DNA of 64,000 bases, taken from assembly GCA_025359885.1 (NCBI GenBank), contig JANYDG010000053.1, positions 1 to 64,000 on the forward strand, given 5' to 3'. Below the pieces are notes generated by a model, which saw only the letters and a list, made by a program, of their open reading frames with translations, had not been told where the DNA came from and did no database searches. This DNA comes from Acidobacteriota bacterium (GTDB lineage: Bacteria > Acidobacteriota > Terriglobia > Terriglobales > Acidobacteriaceae). Positions 18,701 to 25,977 of this stretch are shown in pieces. Numbering within the stretch: the stretch's first letter is position 1; every line of letters begins with the position of its first letter. The translations under genes were made by a program, and so were the position numbers.

Positions 18701-21444
18701 ACCCCACCAAAATCCTCTACCAGCACCGTGATGCCGCTTCCTGCGCTTTGGCCTGCCTCGAGAGCGGCTGGCGGGGCCGTCCCGAATTGAAGAGCGAGGA
18801 CAGCCTTGCTGACGCCGACTAAATTGATACCCGGATTGGCCGTACTCGCTGGCCCGCTCGCCGGTGTTGCGGCCTGCTGCAAAGTTCCGCTGGAAACAGG
18901 CGAAAAACTCATTGAAAGATTGCAGCTTTGCCCCTGCGCCAGCGTGCCCCCCGGCTGGCACAGGCTGGGGTCGCCGGTATTGACAGGGAAACTCGGCGGG
19001 TAGACGGGGTTCAGTGCCAAGGGCTGGTTCCCAATGTTGTTTAAGGTCACGCTTGCAGGGCCGTCGGTCGTATCGGCCTGACCAACATACGTGCCAGTGG
19101 GAAAGTTAAGCGTCGGGAAAGAGGTGACGTCGAGCTTTGAAAACGTATCGGTCCGGACCTCGATACTCGAGAAGCTGGAGACCCAGGGATTGCCAACCGC
19201 ATCGAGAGTCAGTCCCTGGAACTGCGTGTTCGGAAGATTGACCACGGTGGTGGAACTCCATGAAGCGCCATTCCGCCAGGCCCGGATCAACGAGCCGACG
19301 GGGCTGGTGAGGCTGCCGGAGGTCGCGTAGACGTTGTCGTTGCCGTCGACCGCAATGAAGTAGCCGAAGAGGCCCGCTCTAATCCCGCCCAGCACAAAAT
19401 CCGGGGCGCTGTATCCATTTGCGGACCAGTGCAACTCAAAGACCGATCCTGTAGTCGGTGAGCCGATAAAAATGTTTCCGTTCAAGTCGACGGCGAGAGG
19501 CAGGTAGCCCTGACTGGACGAAAAGATGCTGTCCAGGTTAGGCGGCGCGATGATTTGCGGTGCGCCGTAACCCGAGCTGGTGATGGGCAGCTTCATCAGC
19601 GTTGCGCCCAGGTTGACGATGCTGGTTCCAGTCGAGGGGAAGGCGGTTGTGTACGCCTGAAAGTAAACATTGCCGGCAACGTCGACCGTCATCTGAGTGA
19701 GTGACTGCGCGGTGCCTGTAAAATACGATTCGGTTACGCAAGAGCCCTTGTGTTTGGAACATTCCGAAACATTGAAGCAAGCCAGCGAAATCGTAGTGCC
19801 GCAGTAAGTAACGTCGAGGCTCTGAGGCTGCGAGCCCACCCAAAGTGTGACTGGCTGACCAAAAGTGCCGCCCAAAAGGCCGCCTGGATTCGTCGTGGCT
19901 GGAATCTTGAGGATGCTGGTAGTCGGGGCGTCGGCGACGTACACATTTCCAGCCGCATCCAGCGCGAGCGCGATGGGAAAAACACCGGAGAGGAGCGTTT
20001 TCGGCGTATTGAAGCCGTTTCCGTTCCAGACCGCCTCCTTCACGCTTCCGGATGCGCCGGAGAAGGCGGCGTAATACAGGTTGTTGTTCCCGTCAAAGGC
20101 AAATTGATTGGGCCCCACCGCAATGGGGAAATTGCTCTGCGTCGGTGCGAATGCGATCTGAGCTCCAACTCCGGACCCGGTGAGAGGGACCGAGATCAGG
20201 GGAGGTCCGCTTGTCCCATAGAGCGCCAGCACCCCAGCCAGCGCGCCGGCATGGTGCGGCCAAAAGCCAATGGCGAGGGTACACACATCCCCCGGGTTAT
20301 AGAAGCCGGTACCACAGCTGCCGCCGTTATCCAGAAAGTCGTACGGGGTGGTGTACACGTTGGGCGATTCAGGAGCCGAGATCACAGTCTGACTGCCCAG
20401 ATTGGCGCCGGTGTTGAATCGAAAACTGATATTGCGGGTAGGGCTGAAGGTACCGATTGCCAGCGAACCGAAGTTCCCGGGAGGAAGAACGCTGGAAACG
20501 GTATTGGCTTGCTTGTCCGCTACGAGCAACGTTCCCAGGCTGCCGAAGGCGAGGCCCGACGCTTGCGCAAACGTGCTGCTGCCGCCCACGGAAAACGGCG
20601 CCCCAAAAGAGTTGCTGCCCAGCCGGGCAGCGCTTTCGACCGTTCCACCTGCAATAAAAAAGAGATTGCCGCCGCTGTCGATTGCGATGTCCTGCACGGA
20701 ACTGAGCCCGGTTACCAGCGAAATCGGTGTGCTGTAGGCGCTCCCATTCCACGCGGACTCAACAATCGCGCTGCCCGTGCTGTCGGTAAAGTACAAGTTC
20801 AGCCCTGCATCAACCGCGATGGCACTCGAGCCCGCATAACCCGAGCTCGCAATCACCGCCGGGGTGCCGTACGCACTTCCGCTCCGCGCAACCTGGTAAA
20901 CCGTGTGATTGCCGTAGTCGGCAACGTAAACGTTCTCGCCGCCATCCACAACCACTTTCGAGACCCCAGTGAACCCCGATGCAATCGTCGTAGCCGTTCC
21001 AAAACCGCTCCCATTCCACGGAATCTCAATCACTCGCCCCGCTCCGGCATCGTAGACATAGACATTCAGGGCCGGATCCACTGCGACGCTGACGGGCTGA
21101 AAGCCGCCGCCCGTCGTCGTGGCGTCAATCAGGGTCGCGCCCGCCTGGTACCCGGTTCCGGATGGCACCAATTGGATGACTCGCTTATTGGCTGTGTCCG
21201 CTATGTAAATGGCACCGTTGTAGTCCGCCGCAACGCCGCTGGGGCTCGAGAGCGAGTTGCTGACCAGAGTCGCCGGGGCGTCCCAGCCAATCAGGCTGAC
21301 GGTCTGCGCAAAAGAGTTCGTCGAGAAAAAAATCGCGCCGCAGGCAGCAACGGCGAGCATGAGCAGACGAATGACCCTGAGAACTGGCAAACGAAACCAG
21401 GACGTACCGAACAACAAGTCGGCCCGATAAAGCGAAAAAATCAT
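9781..21444 (-). CDS. Giant secreted NHL-repeat / choice-of-anchor / Ig-like exoprotein
   Basis: A 3,887-residue protein. Residues 1-47 form a long Sec signal (hydrophobic LLMLAVAACGAIFF, cleavage after SFAQ). The mature part alternates blocks of NHL repeats (pattern GVAVDxxGNxYVADxxNxRV) with 90-110-residue ASH-type choice-of-anchor domains (NIGNQ...C...L..G..C.L.I.F.P). I count seven NHL blocks, at roughly 21290-20490, 20110-19090, 17830-17000, 16600-15760, 15400-14630, 13190-12480 and 10870-10200. Bacterial Ig-like modules lie near 18800-18190, an MBG-type pair near 14020-13480 and further Ig-like repeats near 11760-11220. No sortase, TonB or type-9 anchor is visible at the C-terminus (APASGKIN). 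Start 21444 has GAGGG upstream. The role is probably an extracellular or surface scaffold; the ligand is unknown. Confidence 0.85.
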   Translation of the reverse strand: MIFSLYRADLLFGTSWFRLPVLRVIRLLMLAVAACGAIFFSTNSFAQTVSLIGWDAPATLVSNSLSSPSGVAADYNGAIYIADTANKRVIQLVPSGTGYQAGATLIDATTTGGGFQPVSVAVDPALNVYVYDAGAGRVIEIPWNGSGFGTATTIASGFTGVSKVVVDGGENVYVADYGNHTVYQVARSGSAYGTPAVIASSGYAGSSAIAVDAGLNLYFTDSTGSAIVESAWNGSAYSTPISLVTGLSSVQDIAIDSGGNLFFIAGGTVESAARLGSNSFGAPFSVGGSSTFAQASGLAFGSLGTLLVADKQANTVSSVLPPGNFGSLAIGTFSPTRNISFRFNTGANLGSQTVISAPESPNVYTTPYDFLDNGGSCGTGFYNPGDVCTLAIGFWPHHAGALAGVLALYGTSGPPLISVPLTGSGVGAQIAFAPTQSNFPIAVGPNQFAFDGNNNLYYAAFSGASGSVKEAVWNGNGFNTPKTLLSGVFPIALALDAAGNVYVADAPTTSILKIPATTNPGGLLGGTFGQPVTLWVGSQPQSLDVTYCGTTISLACFNVSECSKHKGSCVTESYFTGTAQSLTQMTVDVAGNVYFQAYTTAFPSTGTSIVNLGATLMKLPITSSGYGAPQIIAPPNLDSIFSSSQGYLPLAVDLNGNIFIGSPTTGSVFELHWSANGYSAPDFVLGGIRAGLFGYFIAVDGNDNVYATSGSLTSPVGSLIRAWRNGASWSSTTVVNLPNTQFQGLTLDAVGNPWVSSFSSIEVRTDTFSKLDVTSFPTLNFPTGTYVGQADTTDGPASVTLNNIGNQPLALNPVYPPSFPVNTGDPSLCQPGGTLAQGQSCNLSMSFSPVSSGTLQQAATPASGPASTANPGINLVGVSKAVLALQFGTAPPAALEAGQSAGSGITVLVEDFGGVVTTATPTVTLAVSGPNHYSATYTANAIAGVATFNLPAPLTVLGTYSYKATTAGYTTAYASENVVQGLVTSLAFGTPPTPVILTGQAAGSAITVLELNSAGALHTQAADSITLAVTGPGTYSAQYIQTAVGGVATFNLSAVPLNVRGTYTYTATTGSFSATATETVNPGVVTFGNLSVGSSSASRPAAVVFTLNVAARDGVVKVVTAGVTGKDFALASGGTCSFAPLSTLIYYVGQSCTVNVVFTPQAPGLRTGAVEIFDGNSDLVGEAFLSGTGVAPQIAFRGQLGPVYSPAPPVYSLNAVGLAVDGGGNVWEADPINSNVLRIPWNGSAYGNAVTEGDINPQYGTPVFWSPGQIALDGGGSVYVAQGGMGGYGPPAVVKMSTILGVTGPICCGPEQFLGSGWQDPQGVAVDTQGNVYVADAGNGNIFELPWTGTGYAPQVQIAQGLYATQLAVDGSGDVFAAAGLNGVYEISPATRGFTAPIQIGSWNAISIAVDGSGNLFIDDDNLQQIVRLPWTGSAFGAPAAVTAPGTASGGVAVDAAGTVYLGNASQPGVMKAVTANPPAFKFAQTTIAGTTDTVDGAQTATLSNIGNQALTFTATPAYPVNFPANTADASLCSASVPLGQGASCDISANFMPQAAGALSANVVLNDNSITGTTQSIPVTGSAVVTPPFGAQILYGGTQSSQTSYPLYPGGQSIVAGQAPLGLSFDSAGNLYVGDGTYFIDQWNRSSNKDGSYSFTFGNQLETDYFNGDGTEFALDNAGNFYYPSFWLFWGVSSYNPFNPVYTAPHNQIVFENSAQIGKGLDYPTAVALDPSQTHLYVADGGLNSHNLVGGSDENIWKMTAPFGSGAAFSPILAISGTPLAIAVDRSGNIYLDTSLDFGNDNCQELEFSPTATGTYTQAQISTHCSYGLSVQDDGTIYIADQFSGNVMHQTPVGGGGWVEFALAKVNGPVGLAVDPQGNVWVSDSTDGNVVELTGTTTNLGETPLGSTKSATLNFTVVAGVTLGRVGILTWGQPGLDFTDAGQSTCTPQTYLANTLCVVNINFTPSAPGPRGGAVVLYDQNGNPITSVILQGTGVGPVPVFESPAISLLTPTANYFNSWGATALDGAGNLYIPVPSANEIMFAAPQSAATVLPLSSPTASPNPAQPSANSTLNNPLAAAIDPAGTLYIADSGNNRILVRQPTGTTGGYYLFNLATKGFTLSGPEGVATDAGGDVFIADTGNNRILEVLRNGSARQFGPNVAQPGSVAVDPAGNVYFTYTVSPSAWKISSDGKTVTQLSAGSTGLQSPTGIAVDAAGTVYIADSKTGVLEVSAGGTVNTMNLPWPLAGYSNPNAISLDSAGNVYLSASGLGVYEMQRSGLSLSFVSTKTGVTSTDSPRTVLAENVGNRALNITGVSYPLDFPQGTTVSNACTNSTQLTPGGACNLPISFQPSSGTSLSEQVTLTDNAFNVAGASQSIAVNGTGVAGGLSQTITSPLPGGVFTKTPSYPYSIGGPLVYISASSGLPVTLTVVSGPGTFGGASSSSTSHQLSFTAAGVVKVLATQPGNATYAPAPPAMFTVTATAAPISVNTRHSSFTQVYGAASPTVVFLLSGLVNVNDQVYLTITGGATPASPVGNDLITFGLTGPMASSYYLAAGSTTGTLVVSPAPLTVAATDVYVTAGQAIPALGYTLIGLAPGDTPAKAVTGTPVLSTTATATNAGSYPIALSLGSLTSTNYTLTPANGVLNVFAPLSMGSVAVNGTPASRTLSFGQGPASPFANATGTTFAAGQNMFQAGSFACSSGTCTGTITFAPTLPGNWSGSIQLTDQSIPAHVLVSIPVSGNALAPRIAFVPGRQSTIGTGLNFPTGVAIDSTGNTYIADQQNNRVVKVLVNGGGQIALGSGLNQPSGLAVDSTGNLWIADTGNGRIVQVPAAGGSQIVVASGFNRVSGIAVDAAGDLYAADSGAGTVQMFPAGGGAPVPVGNGWISPVGIALDALGDVFVTDAQSNKLVEVSGGQQTSLPVTGLNSPAGVAVDQLGDIFLSDTLNGRILELPANGAAQFPLQSGPTKPSLLAVTPRGILYVPDPVNNRVLTIDPTTPPALTFAPTALNTAASAGPQTVTVMNQGNSNLTFSAVQYPDSFPESSGVSTDCTASTSLIPGGVCTLSIQFSPRAANVSALNTPVSSSILVTDNNLNTTAAQSVPVTGTPAAAALAVTESKGGSFALGATGLWNLAVANTSPFVATSGTVTLTANMPTGFSVVRFSTTSAWTCNGIGTLTLTCTASQAVKGGNFPVIGVVVQVPTDAPTHVIGKASVWGGGDPIHTNSVSAATTSSAVTTATEPSQTITFLAVSVQTVGTPLTLSATASSGLAVTFTSATTSVCTVSGVTATFVTSGTCTITANQVGNNTYAAAPQVQQTFAVTGKPQTITFTALPATVAFGSAGPYTLKATASSALPVSFSATGPATLSSNILTLTGVGTVVVTASQAGNTKYAPAAPVAQTMLVNPPANPTLSAASSLAFSSLAFGSSKSLPLTIKNTGGGKLTVSSISIAGRGYSASLPSCAPSIASGASCAVNVTFAPAFLGQNTALLTLVSNGGNATVALTGTSTGPQVAFFPAPQQTVGSGWVNPIASALDSHGNLYVADGGQSSILKLPGGGGTPVNVGTGLNQPDGVAVDGSGNLYISDSGNHRVVEFPANGAPQIVLASGLTHPAGIAVDGNGNVYFADLFAPGVYKIPAAGGSPVALGTGWSSPFAVAVDTAGNVFVSDNSANQVVELPAGGGPQISLLNTGLNYPSGLAIDAVGNLYVSDTLHSRILVLLANGGLQIPVVASGLKYPYMLSVDGAGNLYIPDAGVNKVFRVSTFQPPSLSFASTAVGATSTDSPKFVTLYNPGNVSLVFSGLAVPANFAESAGNGAYPACTATSTIQAGAACQLPISFTPAATGSLSGALVLSDNSRNTPTAQQSIHVSGTATVAVQKTAISAPASGKIN

Positions 21445-21917
21445 GGCAATGCCCTCAAGCCGACAATTTCGGCATCTACAAAATCCGCGCTCTTGGACAT
21501 TGCACTGCTTGCCTGTAGACAAATCGGGCGCCCATGATGGCGCCGTCAAATTTCATTTTTCGAAGGCAGAGGCAACACTTCAGGAGTGAGTGATCCCTGA
21601 CGGAAGTCTACTTCAACCCTGCGAGCGTAGTCCATGACTCCTTAGGGGGAGTGCCAGGGCTGCTCGGCAGGCTGCACTGACTCTGGCGTCGATTCATGAA
21701 ACGGACGATTCCAGGCACTGAAAGCGACCATCTGCATGCCAGGGAAACGGAAGTTCGTGGGGACCCCGACCTATCACCCCACTGACCAAGACCTGTCCGC
21801 GGGGACCCCGATCTATCACCCCACTGACCAAGACCTGTCCGTGGGGACCCAGAACAAACACAAGTGCGTGGCGAGGGCGGGGCATCCTGATTTGCCGCGT
21901 CTTGCTTTAGAAGAGAT
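21445..21917. other. Intergenic region upstream of the giant gene
   Basis: About 470 bp lie between the giant gene start and the aquaglyceroporin stop, both on the minus strand. Apart from the 42-bp repeat at 21756-21851 I see no supported coding region; short open frames here are low in coding character. Confidence 0.4.
21756..21851. repeat. 42-bp tandem repeat, two copies plus a partial third
   Basis: Two almost identical 42-bp units begin at 21756 and 21798 (CGTGGGGACC and CGCGGGGACC, each continuing through a CTATCACCCCACTGACC core), and a third begins at 21840 before diverging after about 11 bp. The period is a multiple of three, so both strands are open across it, but no start site supports translation. 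Confidence 0.85.
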
Positions 21918-22661
21918 TTACAGGTGCGCCCAGTGGAGGAAGGCGGCGGCGAGGGCCGCGCCCGTGAGGTCACCGACGATGGGGACCCAGGCGTATTTCC
22001 AGTTGGAGGGGCCTTTCCCGGCGATGGGCAGGAGAAAGTGGGTAAGTCGCGGGCCAAAGTCGCGGGCTGGGTTGATGGCGTAGCCGGTCGTGGAGCCGAG
22101 GGAGAGGCCGATGCCCCAGACGAGGCAAGCGACGAGCCAGGGGCCGAGGGCCGGGGCCGGTCCGGTGGCAGAGACGCCGTGAGAGCCAATGGCTGACGCA
22201 ACGAGGATGAGGACAAAGGTGCCGGTGGCCTCGCCGAGCAGGTTGGAGGGCAGATGGGGGATGGCCGGCGCGGTGCAGAAGATGCCGAGCTTGTCGCCGG
22301 GCTCAGGGGTGACGGCCCAATGAGGATAGAAAAAGAGCCAGGTGAGGGTGGCGGCGGCCATGGCCCCCAGAATCTGGGCGCTCCAGAAGGGGAGCAGGGT
22401 GCTGAAGTCACCGCTCTGGAGGCAGCTGCTGAAAGTGATGGCGGGGTTGAGGTGGGCTGCAGAACTGCCAAAGGCCTGCGCGGTGAGGACTCCGCAGAGG
22501 ACGCCGAGTGCCCAGCCGGTGGTGATGACGATCCAGCCGGAGCCGTTGGCGTAGGTTTTCTTGAGGTTGACGCTGGCGTTGACCCCGGTGCCGAGCAGGA
22601 TGAGGATGAAGGTGCCGAGAAATTCGCCGAGCCAGGGCGAGTGGGTTGTAACCGTTTGCAT
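21918..22661 (-). CDS. MIP-family channel, aquaglyceroporin type
   Basis: A 247-residue inner-membrane channel with six transmembrane helices and two half-helices. The first NPA motif is in HLNPAIT (about residue 67) and the second in AINPARDFGPRL (about residue 200). Asp after NPAR in the second motif is typical of glycerol facilitators and less common in water-selective aquaporins, so glycerol or other small polyol transport is likely. ATG 22661 is chosen because AAAGGAA precedes it by 6 bp. No glycerol kinase or regulator lies nearby, and the gene appears to stand alone. Confidence 0.88.
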   Translation of the reverse strand: MQTVTTHSPWLGEFLGTFILILLGTGVNASVNLKKTYANGSGWIVITTGWALGVLCGVLTAQAFGSSAAHLNPAITFSSCLQSGDFSTLLPFWSAQILGAMAAATLTWLFFYPHWAVTPEPGDKLGIFCTAPAIPHLPSNLLGEATGTFVLILVASAIGSHGVSATGPAPALGPWLVACLVWGIGLSLGSTTGYAINPARDFGPRLTHFLLPIAGKGPSNWKYAWVPIVGDLTGAALAAAFLHWAHL

Positions 22662-23038
22662 TTTGATTCCTTTATTTCCCCGGGTGGGCAGACTTTCGCG
22701 ATTCTTTTCAAAGCCAGAGAGGCCGTCCGGGGTGGTTTTGGGTAACCCAAGCATTCTCCACATTTGAGATGGTTTGGCAAAGGGAGAAGTGAAGATCCTG
22801 CTTTCATTGGGGATTGAGGCGCGTCTATTGGGTTGTTGAGGCCAGTTGAAGACAGGGGACTCTCACGAAAGCTTTGAATCGTTGGTTTGGAAACGCAGTG
22901 GGGCGGTCATAGACCGTTCCGGCCATTTACAATTTGAGAAGCGGTGCTGAGAATGCACCTTTATCGACATGATCGACATGAACGACATGTACCGGTCAGC
23001 TGCAAAGCTGGCAGGGCAGTCGCGAGGTTCACGACCGA
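22662..23038. other. Divergent intergenic region between aquaglyceroporin and OMP genes
   Basis: No gene is supported in these ~375 bp. Three short copies of CGACATG occur at 22965-22988 (spaced 9-10 bp), just upstream of the outer-membrane protein gene. They might be regulator half-sites, but nothing else supports that. Confidence 0.3.
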
Positions 23039-23638
23039 ATGAAGAAATTTGCCCTTGTTGCATTCCTGCTGGCTGTTGGTGTAGTCGCAGGTCGAGCCCA
23101 GGAAAGCCGTCAAGATGTGAGCATCAGCGGATCCGGCGTTATTGAACCTTTTGTTTCCAGTTCTACCGACGTGAAGGTGAGCGCCAACCGTGGATTGGGT
23201 GCGCTGATCAGCTACCGATTCATGTTGACCCCGCGCGGCGCAGTCGAGGCGAACTACGGATACACGCAGAATTCGATTCACTACAAGGCACCGTCGCTGG
23301 ATAACAAGGTGAATACACGGTTGCAGGAAGTGACAGCGGCGTATGTTTACAACTTCAACTTCCACAACTTCAATCCATTTGTTGAGTTGGGTGGTGGTGC
23401 GCTGATGTGGGGCAACATCCGCAACATTGGCACGACGACTCTGGACGTGAAGTCGCAGACGACGATTGTCGGATTGGGTGGAGCTGGCCTGGCCTATGAG
23501 ATTAGCCCGAGCTTCGATGTTCGCCTGGAGTATCGCGCCATCTTCTCAAAGGTGCCGAACTTTGGCTATACGAGCTTTAATACGAACAAGTACTACATCG
23601 TCAACAACCCGGTGATTGGCGTGGCTTACCACTTCTAA
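23039..23638 (+). CDS. Outer-membrane beta-barrel protein (OmpA/OprF-like porin fold)
   Basis: A 199-residue protein with signal peptide MKKFALVAFLLAVGVVAGRAQ and a mature part of alternating amphipathic strands, such as ALISYRFMLTPRGAVEANYGY, EVTAAYVYNFNF, VELGGGALMWGN, VRLEYRAIF. It ends IGVAYHF, with the C-terminal aromatic residue recognised by the BAM machinery. The size suggests eight strands, as in small OmpA-like or OmpX-like barrels without a peptidoglycan domain. A good intrinsic terminator follows, so it is monocistronic. The function is likely structural or adhesive; no specific substrate is evident. Confidence 0.85.
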   Translation: MKKFALVAFLLAVGVVAGRAQESRQDVSISGSGVIEPFVSSSTDVKVSANRGLGALISYRFMLTPRGAVEANYGYTQNSIHYKAPSLDNKVNTRLQEVTAAYVYNFNFHNFNPFVELGGGALMWGNIRNIGTTTLDVKSQTTIVGLGGAGLAYEISPSFDVRLEYRAIFSKVPNFGYTSFNTNKYYIVNNPVIGVAYHF

Positions 23639-23660
23639 GACGGGCGCATTGATTCACCGA

Positions 23661-23692
23661 GACCCTCAGCTTCGGCTGGGGGTTTTCGTTTT
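23661..23692 (+). terminator. Rho-independent terminator after the OMP gene
   Basis: ACCCTCAGC-TTCG-GCTGGGGGT forms a stable stem with a UUCG tetraloop, followed by TTTTCGTTTT. Confidence 0.85.
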
Positions 23693-23710
23693 CCAGTACC
23701 TTGCGGCCAG

Positions 23711-24265
23711 CTAGCTGCGGCGAGCAGCCTGTCGCGCGGCTACGGGCAAAATCTGATCGAGACGCTGCTGTCGATAGACAAAGGTGGCCTGCATCTGGCG
23801 GCGCACGAACAGCGCGTTGCCGAGCGAGCCCAGCGGACCGAGTGGCAGGGTGTACTCGATCTCATCTGAGATCAATGTGCCGCTGATGCCGTCGCGTGTT
23901 TCGGCCGAGATGCGGTGGCAATGGTTCCAGGAGGCAAAGGGGCCCTTGAGCTGTTCGTCGCAGAAATGGCTATTCCAGACAAATTCAGTGATGCGGGCGA
24001 TCCAGCCGACACGGAAGGGGATGCGGGGGACGGGTCGAAAGCTGATGGCCATCTCTGAGCCGGTTCCGGCAGCGGGGCTTTGAAAGCGCAGTGTGGGGTC
24101 GGCTGCGACGGGGCGCGGAGGCGGAGCGATGAGGCGGGAGCTTTCGATCCTGGCCTGCTGCCATCGGGGCATGAGGTGTGGGAGGTTGGTCGGGTTGGCA
24201 AAGAATGCGAAGACCAGCTCGACCGGGAAAGGTGTCCATTGGCTGGTGTTGAGGGTCTGGGGCAT
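23711..24265 (-). CDS. SRPBCC (START/Bet v1-like) superfamily protein
   Basis: A 184-residue cytoplasmic protein with the helix-grip pattern of polyketide cyclase/ligand-transport proteins. It opens MPQTLNTSQWTPFPVELVFAFF, followed by the NPTNLPHLMPRW motif where the cavity helix begins. The central segment covers the strands around RITEFVWNSHFCDEQ and GTLISDEIEYTLPLGPLG. The N-terminal pattern W-x-P-x-x-x-[VA]-F-x-F-[FL]-x-[ND]-P-x-N-L is common in bacterial members annotated as cyclases, but the ligand cannot be named. GGAGAG lies 10 bp before the ATG. It converges on the OMP gene. Confidence 0.75.
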   Translation of the reverse strand: MPQTLNTSQWTPFPVELVFAFFANPTNLPHLMPRWQQARIESSRLIAPPPRPVAADPTLRFQSPAAGTGSEMAISFRPVPRIPFRVGWIARITEFVWNSHFCDEQLKGPFASWNHCHRISAETRDGISGTLISDEIEYTLPLGPLGSLGNALFVRRQMQATFVYRQQRLDQILPVAARQAARRS

Positions 24266-24360
24266 GGGTTGTGAACTCTCCGCTGCTCAAGACTATCGCA
24301 GCCATGCAACGGCGGGGTGAAATTGGCGGGGAGCAGTCTGACAATTGGGCAAAAGCGATA

Positions 24361-24380
24361 GCGGAACCTTGCGGCTCCGC
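24361..24380 (-). terminator. Hairpin after the fasciclin gene
   Basis: On the minus strand GCGGAGCC-GCAA-GGTTCCGC is an 8-bp stem (one G-T pair) with a GCAA tetraloop, 45 bp past the fasciclin stop. A short TTTT follows after a few bases. Confidence 0.5.
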
Positions 24381-24425
24381 CATTGCACTGCTGCTGGGAT
24401 GGTTGGGTGAGGGAATATTTTTGAG

Positions 24426-25001
24426 TTAGTTGGGCAGCAGAACGCTGTCAACGACGTGGATGACGCCATTGGACTGGTAAACGTCTGCGATGGTGACAGT
24501 GGCCATGCCACCCTTTTCGTCGGTGAGGATTACCTTGCCGCCCTTGATGGTGGCGGTCAGGGTGCCACCGGCTACGGTCTTCAGTTCAGCCTTGCCGCCG
24601 CCCGTCTTGATCATCTTGACCAGTTCCTTGCTGCTGACCTTGCCGGCAACGACGTGGTAGGTGAGCACCTTGGTGAGTGTCTCCTTGTTTTCCGGCTTGA
24701 GCAGGGTATCGACAGTGCCGGCGGGGAGCTTGGCGAAAGCTTCATTGGTCGGAGCAAAGACGGTGAACGGGCCAGCGCCTTCGAGTGTGTCCACCAGGCC
24801 GGCAGCCTTGACAGCGGCCACGAGGGTGGTGTGGTCCTTGGAGTTGACGGCGTTTTCGATGATGTTCTTGGCGGGGAACATGGCTGCTCCGCCGACATCA
24901 GGGTCCTTCATGGCGCCCATCTGGGCACGGGCAGAGGAGGCAGAGCCAGCAACAACAAGGGTGAGCAGAAGCGCAAACGAGACATTCTTGAAACGAGACA
25001 T
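24426..25001 (-). CDS. Secreted fasciclin (FAS1) domain protein
   Basis: A 191-residue protein with signal peptide MSRFKNVSFALLLTLVVAGSASSARAQ and a single FAS1 domain covering most of the mature chain. The conserved H1 motif is FTVFAPTNEAFAKLP (about residues 89-103), the YH pair is in LTYHVVAGKV, and the H2-like end is GVIHVVDSVLLP. FAS1 domains mediate adhesion or matrix interaction. The gene is transcribed away from the DUF2127 gene and is followed by a hairpin. Confidence 0.9.
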   Translation of the reverse strand: MSRFKNVSFALLLTLVVAGSASSARAQMGAMKDPDVGGAAMFPAKNIIENAVNSKDHTTLVAAVKAAGLVDTLEGAGPFTVFAPTNEAFAKLPAGTVDTLLKPENKETLTKVLTYHVVAGKVSSKELVKMIKTGGGKAELKTVAGGTLTATIKGGKVILTDEKGGMATVTIADVYQSNGVIHVVDSVLLPN

Positions 25002-25321
25002 TGGGTGTTTCCTTCCGAGTTAAAGTTGACTTTCAATAAGAGAACGGACGGATGTGCCATTTGGATTTCCTATGGCGTAAATAATTATTGCAACAGGATG
25101 AATAGTTCCCGAGATCTGCAGTTGTTGCCTGAGAGTGGGGAAATCGAGCTGCGGGAATGGATGGAAGCGCCACGGTAAGGGGAAACGGGGAGAGGAAATT
25201 AGGGTGAAGCCCGCTACTTCAATTAACGTAGAGACAATTGACCTGGATTGGGTGTGGGGCGGTTGGCCGGAACGGTTGATGGCTTTCTGCTGGATTCAGG
25301 CAATGTAGATTCAGGAGCGGA
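25002..25321. other. Divergent intergenic region
   Basis: About 320 bp between the fasciclin gene and the DUF2127 gene. A short AT-rich tract (25075-25105) may hold promoters, but no box pair stands out and no gene is supported. Confidence 0.3.
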
Positions 25322-25816
25322 TTGAAAGTGCCTCTGGTTCGAAATCCAAAAGGGCGGAACCGGTGGCTGGAACTGATCGCCACCTACAAACTGCTGCAGT
25401 CTTTGCTGCTGGTAAGCGTGGGCGTGGGAGCTCTGCGGCTGCTGCACAAGGACATTGCGGACCTGCTCACGAATCTGGCGCTGGGGCTGCGCTTTGACCC
25501 GGAGGGGCGGTTGGTCAGCTTTCTGCTGGACAAGGCAGCGTATCTTGACGATCAGAAGCTGCGGCAGATCAGCATGTTTCTCTTCAGCTATGCCGCTGTC
25601 GGCATTCTGGAAGGGATCGGCCTGATGTACGAGAAGGTGTGGGCCGAGTATTTGACCGCCATCATCACCGCATCGTTTTTGCCGCTGGAGATTATGGAAC
25701 TTGTACACCGGATCACCTGGTTCCGAGTGGGATTATTTGTTGTGAATCTCGCGGTCCTGGCGTATTTGGTGTTCCATTTGATACGTCGGCGGCTGGTTTC
25801 CGGGCTACTCGCGTGA
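25322..25816 (+). CDS. DUF2127-family integral membrane protein
   Basis: A protein of about 164 residues with four predicted transmembrane helices: LIATYKLLQSLLLVSVGVGA, the helix around MFLFSYAAVGILEGIGL, AEYLTAIITASFLPLEIMEL, and FRVGLFVVNLAVLAYLVFHL. The motif NRWLELIATYK at the start and the sequence WAEYLTAIITASFLPLEIME are characteristic of DUF2127, whose function is unknown. The start is uncertain: TTG 25322 is 4 bp and GTG 25328 is 10 bp from AGGAG at 25313-25317, so GTG 25328 may be used. Confidence 0.75.
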   Translation: MKVPLVRNPKGRNRWLELIATYKLLQSLLLVSVGVGALRLLHKDIADLLTNLALGLRFDPEGRLVSFLLDKAAYLDDQKLRQISMFLFSYAAVGILEGIGLMYEKVWAEYLTAIITASFLPLEIMELVHRITWFRVGLFVVNLAVLAYLVFHLIRRRLVSGLLA

Positions 25817-25977
25817 CCCATCATAGTAAACACCATATATGGGACGGTGTTTTTGTGGGGCGCTTCCTGTAGGGGTATCAGGGTTGATTGATTGATCCAA
25901 TCCCGCAAATTGCATACAAAGTGAAGCAAATTCCTCAAAACTCTGGATCCTTGAGGGCCTGAGCTAGGTTACTCTGG

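Noticed and set aside
19750-21537. 595-residue plus-strand open frame opposite the N-terminus of the giant gene
   Set aside because: No signature, and it runs against a well-supported signal peptide and propeller.
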